Origin: an uncultured Clostridia bacterium
GTDB lineage: Bacteria > Bacillota > Clostridia > Oscillospirales > Acutalibacteraceae
Reading direction: 5' to 3'
DNA: 11,099 nt
NCBI GenBank assembly: GCA_947626485.1
Contig: CANQSG010000056.1
Span: forward strand, 1 to 11,099
This document shows, piece by piece, positions 5,340-11,099 of this stretch. Position numbers and translations under genes: made by a program. The notes beneath the pieces are model-generated. The model was not told the origin of the DNA, made no database searches, and was given only the letters and a program-made list of their open reading frames with translations. Within the stretch, counting starts at the first letter, position 1; the number at the start of each line of letters is the position of its first letter.

Positions 5340-5364
5340 TTGCAGAAAAACAGGAGGGATTTTT

Positions 5365-6111
5365 ATGCCGACCATTTACCTGAGCCCGTCCACGCAGGAA
5401 TACAACCCCTACGCCGGCGGCGGCACCGAAGAGGGCTATATGAACGAGATCGCCGACGCGATGGCGCCGTACCTGCTCGCGGCGGGCATTTCCTTTGTGC
5501 GCAACACGCCCGAAATGACGGCGGCGAGCTCGATTGCCGCCTCGAACGCCGGGCAGTACGACCTGCACCTCGCGCTGCATTCCAACGCCTCGGCGAGCGG
5601 AAAGGTGCGCGGCAGCGAGATTTATTATTATCCGGGCAGCCAAAACGGGCAGCGCGCCGCGCAGATTTTTGCGAACAACCTGCGGCTGCTCTATCCCCTG
5701 CCCGACCGGGTGCGGACGATCGCGACGACGGCGCTCGGCGAGGTCGCCCGGACGCGCGCCCCGGCGGTGCTGATCGAGTTCGCCTATCACGACAACCCCC
5801 TCGACGCCGAATGGATCCGGGACAATATCGACGCCATCGCCGAAAACGTCGCGCTCTCGCTGACCGATTTCTTCGACCTGCCCTTTTCGCAGCCCGAGCC
5901 GCCGCGCTCCGCCCGGGTGCAGACGCCGGGCGGCGGGTCGCTCAACCTGCGCACCCGGCCGAGCCTGTCCTCGCCGGTGCGCGCTTCGATGCCGAACGGC
6001 GCGCGGGTCACGCTCTACGCCGACGACCTCGACTGGTGCGTCGTCGGGTACGACGGCAAGGTCGGCTACGCCGCCCGGCGGTATCTCGCGCTCTCCCCCG
6101 ACCCCGCCTGA
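5365..6111 (+). CDS. N-acetylmuramoyl-L-alanine amidase (Amidase_3-like) with C-terminal SH3b domain
   Basis: 248 aa. Residues 1-172 resemble Amidase_3 (AmiC/CwlC-like) enzymes, which cut the bond between muramic acid and L-alanine of peptidoglycan. Visible active-site parts are E23 in TEEGYMNEIAD, H72 in LHLALHSNA, and E138 in VLIEFAYHDN (H142 follows). The usual first zinc histidine motif (DPGHGG type) is replaced by SPSTQEYN (7-14). Residues of about 183-243 form a bacterial SH3 domain (SLNLRTRPS...GYAARRYL), a likely wall-binding module. No signal peptide or membrane segment is visible, so release may need lysis, sporulation or a non-classical route. The start ATG at 5365 has AGGAGG at 5352-5357, seven bases upstream; the frame is open further upstream to 4780, but that part overlaps the minus-strand operon and its promoter. 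It is divergent from the hydrogenase block; no functional link is evident. Confidence 0.88.
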   Translation: MPTIYLSPSTQEYNPYAGGGTEEGYMNEIADAMAPYLLAAGISFVRNTPEMTAASSIAASNAGQYDLHLALHSNASASGKVRGSEIYYYPGSQNGQRAAQIFANNLRLLYPLPDRVRTIATTALGEVARTRAPAVLIEFAYHDNPLDAEWIRDNIDAIAENVALSLTDFFDLPFSQPEPPRSARVQTPGGGSLNLRTRPSLSSPVRASMPNGARVTLYADDLDWCVVGYDGKVGYAARRYLALSPDPA

Positions 6112-6135
6112 AAAGCGGCGCGGGCAGATTGGGCA

Positions 6136-6164
6136 TTGACGAACGGGAAAAAATCGGATAAAAT
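6136..6164 (+). promoter_or_regulatory. Sigma-A-type promoter of the bile salt hydrolase gene
   Basis: TTGACG (6136-6141, five of six -35 bases) and TAAAAT (6159-6164, five of six -10 bases) are separated by 17 bp. The start would be near 6171, giving a leader of about 39 nt, so the gene has its own promoter apart from the amidase. Confidence 0.75.
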
Positions 6165-6177
6165 AAGAGAAAAACAC

Positions 6178-6194
6178 CGGTTCCGTCGGAACCG
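6178..6194 (+). promoter_or_regulatory. Inverted repeat at the transcription start of the bile salt hydrolase gene
   Basis: CGGTTCC (6178-6184), loop GTC, GGAACCG (6188-6194): a perfect 7-bp stem about 14 bp after the -10 box and just before the ribosome site (GGAGGG near 6198). It could be a repressor operator or a 5' mRNA hairpin; no T run follows, so it is not a terminator. Confidence 0.55.
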
Positions 6195-6209
6195 CACGGA
6201 GGGAATTGT

Positions 6210-7181
6210 ATGTGCACGGCAGCCACCTATCTGACCGCAGACCACTATTTCGGGCGCAATCTCGACTATGAATTCTCGTATGACGAGACCGTGACGATCA
6301 CGCCCCGCAACTATCCGTTCGTTTTTCGCCGCGTCGCGACGATGGAACGGCATTTCGCCATGATCGGCATGGCGTTTGTGCAGAACGGCTATCCGCTCTA
6401 TTACGACGCGACGAACGAAAAGGGGCTGAGCATGGCGGGGCTCAATTTCCCCGGCAACGCCGTCTATCGCCCCGCCGAGGCGGGCAAGGACAACATCACG
6501 CCCTTCGAGCTCATCCCGTGGATCCTCGGGCAGTGCGAGACCGTCGCGCAGGCGCGCGAAAAGCTCGCCCGGCTCAACCCGCTCGCCGAGCCCTTCAGCG
6601 AGGCGCTGCCGCTCTCCGATCTGCACTGGATGATCTCCGACCGCGACGAGAGCATCGTCGTCGAGGCGGTCGCCGAGGGGCTGCGGGTCTACGACAACCC
6701 GGTCGGCGTGATGACGAACAACCCGACCTTCGATTTCCACCTGACGAACCTTGCGAATTACATGGGCGTCTCGCGCGAGGAGCCGCTCGACCGCTTTGCC
6801 GAGGGCTTTTCCCTGACGCCTTACAGCCGCGGCATGGGCGGGCTGGGGCTGCCGGGCGACCTATCCTCCGCCTCGCGCTTTGTCAAGGCGGCGTTCACGC
6901 GGCTCAATTCCCTTTCGGGCGATTCGGAATCCGAGAGCGTCAGCCAGTTTTTCCACATTCTCGCCTCGGTCGCCCAGCAAAAGGGCTGTTGCCGGGTGCC
7001 GCACGGGTTCGAATACACGATCTATTCCTCCTGCTGCAACACCGACAAGGGCATTTATTATTACACGACCTACGAAAACAGCCAGATCACCGGCGTCGAC
7101 CTGCACCGCGAGAACCTCGAAGGCTTGCTGCCGATCCGGTTCCCCCTCGTCACCGGGCAGCAGATCCGCATGCAAAACTGA
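6210..7181 (+). CDS. bsh: Choloylglycine hydrolase family protein, probable bile salt hydrolase
   Basis: 323 aa, within the usual length for Ntn-type bile salt hydrolases and penicillin V acylases. Cys2 follows the start Met and becomes the N-terminal nucleophile once Met is removed. The other expected active-site residues are present: R16 and D19 (GRNLDY), N79 (GLNFPG), N170/N171 (MTNNPTFDFH) and R223 (SSASRFVKAAF). The GLGLPGDLSSASRF stretch (211-224) is very typical of bile salt hydrolases. These enzymes free glycine or taurine from conjugated bile acids in the gut. The Ser206-Arg207-Gly208 triplet in the loop before it resembles the S-R-x selectivity loop linked to taurine preference in lactobacilli; whether the rule holds here is uncertain. 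No signal peptide, as expected. It has its own promoter and hairpin upstream and a strong terminator after it, so it is probably monocistronic. Penicillin V acylase activity remains an alternative. Confidence 0.92.
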   Translation: MCTAATYLTADHYFGRNLDYEFSYDETVTITPRNYPFVFRRVATMERHFAMIGMAFVQNGYPLYYDATNEKGLSMAGLNFPGNAVYRPAEAGKDNITPFELIPWILGQCETVAQAREKLARLNPLAEPFSEALPLSDLHWMISDRDESIVVEAVAEGLRVYDNPVGVMTNNPTFDFHLTNLANYMGVSREEPLDRFAEGFSLTPYSRGMGGLGLPGDLSSASRFVKAAFTRLNSLSGDSESESVSQFFHILASVAQQKGCCRVPHGFEYTIYSSCCNTDKGIYYYTTYENSQITGVDLHRENLEGLLPIRFPLVTGQQIRMQN

Positions 7182-7193
7182 AAAAATGCGCAG

Positions 7194-7241
7194 AAAAACC
7201 GGCGCCCCGTCTTGTTCGGACAGGGCGCCGGGTTTTTGTTT
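7194..7241. terminator. Strong, probably bidirectional terminator between convergent genes
   Basis: CCGGCGCCC (7199-7207) pairs perfectly with GGGCGCCGG (7223-7231); inside, GTC/GAC can extend the stem past one mismatch. TTTTTGTTT follows on the plus strand (7233-7241), and AAAAA (7194-7198) gives a T run on the minus strand. It lies between the end of the bile salt hydrolase gene and the end of the phosphatase gene and can serve both. Confidence 0.9.
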
Positions 7242-7254
7242 GCCGCGTGGGAAT

Positions 7255-8184
7255 TCAGTTCAAAACGATGTGCGCGTCGGAAATGCGGGGGACGACGCTG
7301 CCGTTGGGCGTCTCGGTCGGCAGGCCGAGGTCGGCGGGCGTGACGCCGTAGAGATAGGTCGTCTCCATGCCTTCGATGTCGACCGTCCCGTCGCTGTCGA
7401 CCGTGACGATGGCGTTGAGGGGGTCGGCGAAGAAGGCGCAGTTGTCGGCCGAGGCGTAGGCGCCGGCGAATTCCGGCGGGAAGAGATTGTGCTTTTGCAG
7501 CCGCCAGGCGCCCATATACGTCGCGTTGATGTTGAAATAGACCACGTTGTCGAGCACGACGACCGAATCGGAGTGAATGTGGCCGTTCAGGCAGAGCAGC
7601 ACCCGCTTCGGGAATTTGGCGTTGACGTCGTGGATGATCTTGCGCACCGTCGGCGCGTCCCAGGCGCAGGACGGCTTTTCGTCGAGGCAGGCGTGGCTGA
7701 GGATGATGCAGGGATAGGGCGAGGAAAGCAGCGTCTGCCGCAGCCAGTAGAGCTGCGCTTCACCGAGCATATTGAGGTCGTAATCCCAGCTGGGGCCGCC
7801 GACCGAATAGCCGGGGTAGCGTTGGAAAACGCCGTCCTTCACGAAGAAATTCGTGTCGAGCATCACGAAGCGGAAGCCCTTGACGTCGCGGTAATAATAG
7901 CTGTTGTCGATCCCATAGGCGGCGTTCATCGTCTCGACGCTGTCGGTCAGCTCGAGCTCGTGGTTGCCGTAGCAGCCGAAGGCGGGAATGCCGGCGCTGT
8001 TGTGCAGAAAGGCGTCCAGCGCGGATTTTTGGTGCTCGAGGTCGAGGATGAAATCGCCGCAGTGCAGCATGACGTCGGCTTTTGCTTCCCGCGCGCGGCG
8101 GACGATGGTGTCAATGCCGCTCGCGTCGATGGGATACTGCGGGTGCAGATGATAGTCCGAGCAGACGGAAAGTCGAATTTTCAC
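7255..8184 (-). CDS. Calcineurin-like metallophosphoesterase
   Basis: A 309-aa metallophosphatase. The motif series is complete: D10-x-H12 (SDYH), G43-D44 (CGDF), N74-H75-E76 (GNHE), H164 (LSHA) and H202-x-H204 (NGHIH). This indicates a two-metal phosphoester hydrolase. The domain covers about 1-210; the rest (211-309) holds beta-rich sequence with NINATYMGAWR and a tail that is not recognised. No signal peptide is visible, so a cytoplasmic location is likely. The start is a GTG at 8184; GGAGG at 8193-8197 lies eight bases upstream, and the alternative Met codons are internal. It lies 18 bp after the GH16 gene and is the last gene of the right-hand operon. The substrate is unknown; position suggests a sugar-related phosphoester, but this is weak inference. 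Confidence 0.88.
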   Translation of the reverse strand: MKIRLSVCSDYHLHPQYPIDASGIDTIVRRAREAKADVMLHCGDFILDLEHQKSALDAFLHNSAGIPAFGCYGNHELELTDSVETMNAAYGIDNSYYYRDVKGFRFVMLDTNFFVKDGVFQRYPGYSVGGPSWDYDLNMLGEAQLYWLRQTLLSSPYPCIILSHACLDEKPSCAWDAPTVRKIIHDVNAKFPKRVLLCLNGHIHSDSVVVLDNVVYFNINATYMGAWRLQKHNLFPPEFAGAYASADNCAFFADPLNAIVTVDSDGTVDIEGMETTYLYGVTPADLGLPTETPNGSVVPRISDAHIVLN

Positions 8185-8202
8185 GCGGTTCCCCTCCCCC
8201 GC

Positions 8203-9051
8203 TCAAACGCAATCCTTGCCGAGGATGAGCGTTTCGGTCTCCGGATTCTGATACAGGCGCACCCAGTCGACGTAATAATCGAAGGGCAGGACGTCGTCGT
8301 CGGCGATGGCGGCGCCCTCGGGGCGCCAGTCGCTGCCCACCGTAAAGATCTCGTTGTTGAGGATCAGATACTGCGGGTCGTGGAAGCCCTTGAGGTCGGG
8401 GAATTCCTCCGAAAGGAAGCGGGTGCTCGGGCCGATGTTCGCCGTGTAATAGCACTCGTCGTCGACGAAGAACTTCATGTGCTCGGGCGTCCATTCGAGG
8501 GCGTAGATATGATATTCGTCGTTGAGGTGCGTCGCGTCGGCGAAGGTGTAGCCGCGCTTGGGGTTGTTCTCGTCGCCCTGGATCATGAAATGACCCTTCG
8601 GCCCCCACTTGTGCAGGTTCGAGCCCAGGCTGTTCGGGCTGGAGAAGACCTCGAAAATGTCGGTCTCGGGGAACCAGTCGTTGCGGCCTTCCTCGTGGGT
8701 GAGGTATTTCGTGTTGCCCTTCATCCAGAAGGAGGGCCAGGCGCCGTGGCGATAGGGCAGCCGGGCGCGCATCTCGACGTAGCCGTAGCGGAAGAGCATC
8801 GTCTCGCAGGTCGCGATGCCCTCGCAGTTGGAGAAGCGGTCGCCCTGCCGGCGCACCTGCATGTGCAGCTGTCCGTTCTCGACGCGGGCGTGCTCCGGGG
8901 TGTTGCGATAGTCGGTGTCGGGGTTCACCATCGTGGCGCAAAAACGCCACTTTTCGGGATTGAGGGCGTCGCCCTCGAATTCGTCGTGCCAGACGAGCTG
9001 ACGGTCGTGTTTGGTTTGCGGGATCTCGTTTGCCGGAAGTTCTGTTTTCAT
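8203..9051 (-). CDS. Glycoside hydrolase family 16 endo-beta-glycanase
   Basis: A 282-aa GH16 protein covering the catalytic jelly-roll domain and little else. The catalytic signature E129-x-D131-x-x-E134 (PETDIFE) matches the E-x-D-x-x-E form seen in laminarinases, agarases and porphyranases. Other family signs are WHDEFEG (21-27), NGQLHMQVR (59-67), YGYVEMRARLP (89-99), PSFWM (106-110) and the final DYYVDWVRLYQ strand. GH16 enzymes cleave beta-1,3/1,4-glucans or beta-galactans with retention. The neighbouring GH2 gene may point to a galactose-containing or beta-glucan substrate, but specificity cannot be read. No signal peptide, lipobox or carbohydrate-binding module is visible, unusual for an endo-acting enzyme. 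Start ATG at 9051 has GGGAG eight bases upstream. It follows the GH2 gene after 78 bp with two hairpins and precedes the phosphatase by 18 bp. Confidence 0.92.
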   Translation of the reverse strand: MKTELPANEIPQTKHDRQLVWHDEFEGDALNPEKWRFCATMVNPDTDYRNTPEHARVENGQLHMQVRRQGDRFSNCEGIATCETMLFRYGYVEMRARLPYRHGAWPSFWMKGNTKYLTHEEGRNDWFPETDIFEVFSSPNSLGSNLHKWGPKGHFMIQGDENNPKRGYTFADATHLNDEYHIYALEWTPEHMKFFVDDECYYTANIGPSTRFLSEEFPDLKGFHDPQYLILNNEIFTVGSDWRPEGAAIADDDVLPFDYYVDWVRLYQNPETETLILGKDCV

Positions 9052-9071
9052 AAAGGATGCTCCCTTTTCTT

Positions 9072-9130
9072 CGGCAGAGGCTCTGCCGGTCGTGGTGGAA
9101 AAGCCGGGATCGCGGGCGAATGCCCGGCTT
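9072..9130 (-). repeat. Two stem-loops between the GH2 and GH16 genes
   Basis: Read on the minus strand, AAGCCGGG (9123-9130) pairs with CCCGGCTT (9101-9108) over a 14-nt loop; it abuts the GH2 stop and ends in a short T run, so it is terminator-like. Then CGGCAGA, loop GCC, TCTGCCG (9072-9088) is a perfect 7-bp hairpin just before the GH16 ribosome site. They could lower expression of the downstream genes or protect mRNA ends. No good promoter was seen in the 78-bp gap. Confidence 0.6.
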
Positions 9131-11099
9131 CAGCGCTTTGCGATCGAGAAGGCGAAGTGAATCTTCTTCTCGTCGAGCTGATACTGCTTTTCGAGCGCCG
9201 GGCCGCAGGAGTTGGAGCCCATGCCGGAATTCTTGTAATCGACGCGCAGGTGCACCTTGCCGTCCGAGACGAGCTCGTCGGTGTGCTTCGCGCGGTGCAG
9301 TGCCGGGATGTCGTAATTCAGCGCCGCGAATTCAAAGGCCTTGTCGCTCTCGAAGACGAGGTCGCCGATCTGCAGCCAGCGGACGTCGATGTGGTTGCCG
9401 TGTTCCTGCGGGCGGACGTAGGGGACGTACTCGCGGTCGGTGTCGCTCGCATATTTGCCGACCGACGACGCGTGGCAGAGGTCGCAGTAGTTCTCGCCCG
9501 GGCCGCGGCCGAAGTATTCGAACTGCTTCGCCGTCGCGGGCAGGACGAACTCGAAGCCGAGGCGCGGCAGGAAGAAGGCGGTCTCGCGCACCTCGCCGTC
9601 GAGCGTGACCGAAATTTTGCCGTTGCGGTCGATGCGGTAGCGCGTCGTATAGCGGAAATAGGGCAGGCTCGAAACGCCGGCGAGGGCGCCGTCGACGACG
9701 ATCTCGTCGCCTTCGACGCGGCAATCGTAGACCTTCGAGAAGGGCACGTCGAGGTTTTCGGGCTGGGAGCCGCAGCGGATGTACCAGTGGCCGACGACGC
9801 AGCGCTCGTTGTCGGTGGCGGCACGGCGGGCGGTCAGCTGCGGCAGGGCGCAGAGCTGCTCGCGGCCGTCGACCTCGAGGCTTGCAAAGTGGCCGTAGAC
9901 CTTCGAGAAGACGTAGCGGAAGCCGTCGCCCGAAACGGTGATCTCGCGCTCGGTTTCACACAGCGCGGCGGCGTCAACGGGGGCGTCGACGGACAGCGCG
10001 GGGGCGCAGAGCGGGAGCTGCACCGCGCCGACCTCCTTGCCGTCGCGCAGCATGGAAATGTTGAGATAGGCGCCCCAGCGGCAGGCGGGCAGGGTCGGCA
10101 GCTGCGGCCGGACGTCGACCGTCTCGTGCGGGGCGGCGGCGATCTTTACGGTCTTGCTCGCGATCTCTTCGCCGTCGGCGGTGACGGTGAAGCGGAATTC
10201 ACACGCCGAAAGGTCGGTGAAATCGTAGCGGTTGCGCAGCTTGACGACGTCGCCGTCGAGCGTGGCGGCAAAGGGCTGATAGGCCGCGCGGGCTTCGAGC
10301 GAGCCGGCCTTGAAGCTGCGGTCGGAGAAGACGAGGCCGTCGCAGCAGAAGTTGCCGTCGTTCGTCAGCTCGCCCGGGAAGTCGCCGCCGTATTTCTGCA
10401 CGCCGTCGACGATCACGGTGTGATCCGTCCACTCCCAGATGCAGCCGCCGATGAGCTTATCGTACTTGTCGAACAGGACGTTGTAATCCCAGACGTCGCC
10501 CGGGCCGTTGCCCATCGCGTGGGCGTATTCGCACAGGAAGACCGGCATGCGGATCTCGGGGTTTTTCGCAAAGGATTCAAGCCCGGAAAGCGAGGAATAC
10601 ATCTGCGAGAAGACGTCGGCATTGTAGATCATGCCGCGGCGGGAGGCGTCCTCCGCGTGGACGAGGCGGCTGGGGTCGCGGCGGCGCAGCCACTTCACCA
10701 TCTCGTAATGGTTGGGGCCGTGCCCGCTCTCGTTGCCCGTCGACCAGAAGATGACGGCGGGGCTGTTCTTGTGGAGCTCGAGGGCGCGCTGCATGCGCTC
10801 GAGGTGCTCGTGCTGCCACGCGGGGTCGGTGCAGGGCCAGTCGGCGGATTCGACGTCGTAGGCATACGGGCGGCCGGAATCGCGGTTGACGAAGCCGTGG
10901 GTCTCGATGTCGGTTTCGAGCACGACGTAAAAGCCCATCTCGTCGCACATCTGGATCATCTTCGGCGGCGGCGGATAATGGGAGGTGCGGATGCAGTTGA
11001 TGTTGAGCTCCTTCATGCGTTCGAGGTCATGCCGCAGCTCGTCGTCGGTCTGATACCAGCCGTGGGTCGGGTGGGTGTCGTGGTGGTTGACGCCGTGCA
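9130..11099 (-). CDS. Glycoside hydrolase family 2 beta-galactosidase, C-terminal two thirds (runs off right edge)
   Basis: The coding frame is open to the right edge, so the true start is outside; 655 residues are visible. The first full codon visible begins HGVNHHDTHPTHGW, the LacZ-like active-site segment, so the in-frame ATG at 11016 is internal. The acid/base is E123 of the visible part (STGNESGHG), and the nucleophile is E190 (FLCEYAHAMGNGPG), both with family-typical contexts; SHYPPPP and ETHGF are also LacZ-like. The C-terminal part (GPGENY, YVRPQEHGNH, then a final beta domain) matches the small chain of beta-galactosidase. LacZ proteins are about 1,000 aa, so roughly a third is missing by truncation at the window edge. 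It removes terminal beta-galactose in the cytoplasm. It is upstream of the GH16 gene, probably in one operon. Confidence 0.93.
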   Translation of the reverse strand, partial: HGVNHHDTHPTHGWYQTDDELRHDLERMKELNINCIRTSHYPPPPKMIQMCDEMGFYVVLETDIETHGFVNRDSGRPYAYDVESADWPCTDPAWQHEHLERMQRALELHKNSPAVIFWSTGNESGHGPNHYEMVKWLRRRDPSRLVHAEDASRRGMIYNADVFSQMYSSLSGLESFAKNPEIRMPVFLCEYAHAMGNGPGDVWDYNVLFDKYDKLIGGCIWEWTDHTVIVDGVQKYGGDFPGELTNDGNFCCDGLVFSDRSFKAGSLEARAAYQPFAATLDGDVVKLRNRYDFTDLSACEFRFTVTADGEEIASKTVKIAAAPHETVDVRPQLPTLPACRWGAYLNISMLRDGKEVGAVQLPLCAPALSVDAPVDAAALCETEREITVSGDGFRYVFSKVYGHFASLEVDGREQLCALPQLTARRAATDNERCVVGHWYIRCGSQPENLDVPFSKVYDCRVEGDEIVVDGALAGVSSLPYFRYTTRYRIDRNGKISVTLDGEVRETAFFLPRLGFEFVLPATAKQFEYFGRGPGENYCDLCHASSVGKYASDTDREYVPYVRPQEHGNHIDVRWLQIGDLVFESDKAFEFAALNYDIPALHRAKHTDELVSDGKVHLRVDYKNSGMGSNSCGPALEKQYQLDEKKIHFAFSIAKR

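Noticed and set aside
4780..5364. N-terminal extension of the amidase frame
   Set aside because: It overlaps the DRTGG gene and the minus-strand promoter, and AGGAGG lies directly before the ATG at 5365.
1892..7231. Recurring GGCGCC in intergenic hairpins (1892-1914, 5306-5332, 7199-7231) as a dispersed repeat family
   Set aside because: Only the short GC core is shared; flanks, loops and arm lengths differ, as expected for unrelated GC-rich stems.

Overview
The window looks like a chromosomal segment of a GC-rich anaerobic Firmicute, most likely a gut Clostridia of the Oscillospirales type. This is inferred from four things: AGGAGG-type ribosome sites and sigma-A-like promoters in high-GC coding DNA, an NAD-linked electron-bifurcating [FeFe] hydrogenase locus, a bile salt hydrolase, and polysaccharide-degrading enzymes. 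No rRNA, tRNA, CRISPR array, insertion sequence or phage gene was recognised.

Left block, 1-5142, all on the minus strand and read right to left. A first transcription unit has a clear promoter at 5187-5215. It encodes a small DRTGG-type protein, an RsbW-like GHKL ATPase, a stand-alone 436-aa [FeFe]-hydrogenase-like protein of the putatively sensory type (group D/HydS-like), a second DRTGG protein, and a PHP-domain phosphoesterase. The genes overlap or nearly abut. A second unit starts from a near-consensus promoter (1946-1974) and has a structured leader of about 147 nt. It encodes a NuoE/HydC-like protein, a second GHKL ATPase (the protein called HydE in Acetobacterium-type operons, not the maturase), a small thioredoxin-like [2Fe-2S] protein (HydD-like) and the start of a NuoF/HydB flavoprotein that runs off the left edge. 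The catalytic HydA would be expected just outside the window. Together the block reads as a bifurcating hydrogenase (NADH plus ferredoxin to H2) with a putative H2/redox-sensing and signalling module upstream.

Middle block, 5143-7254. A divergent intergenic region rich in inverted repeats separates the hydrogenase block from two plus-strand genes. These are a cytoplasm-like N-acetylmuramoyl-L-alanine amidase with a C-terminal SH3b domain, and a choloylglycine hydrolase (bile salt hydrolase) with its own promoter and a 7-bp hairpin immediately after the predicted transcription start. A strong, probably bidirectional terminator (7199-7241) closes this block.

Right block, 7255-11099, minus strand. 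It looks like a carbohydrate-use operon: a 5'-truncated GH2 beta-galactosidase, a GH16 endo-beta-glycanase with no visible signal peptide, and a calcineurin-like metallophosphatase.

The most interesting part is the hydrogenase-like sensor with an altered active-site pocket, flanked by two DRTGG proteins and accompanied by two kinase-like ATPases that lack any visible kinase, phosphatase or STAS partner in the window.
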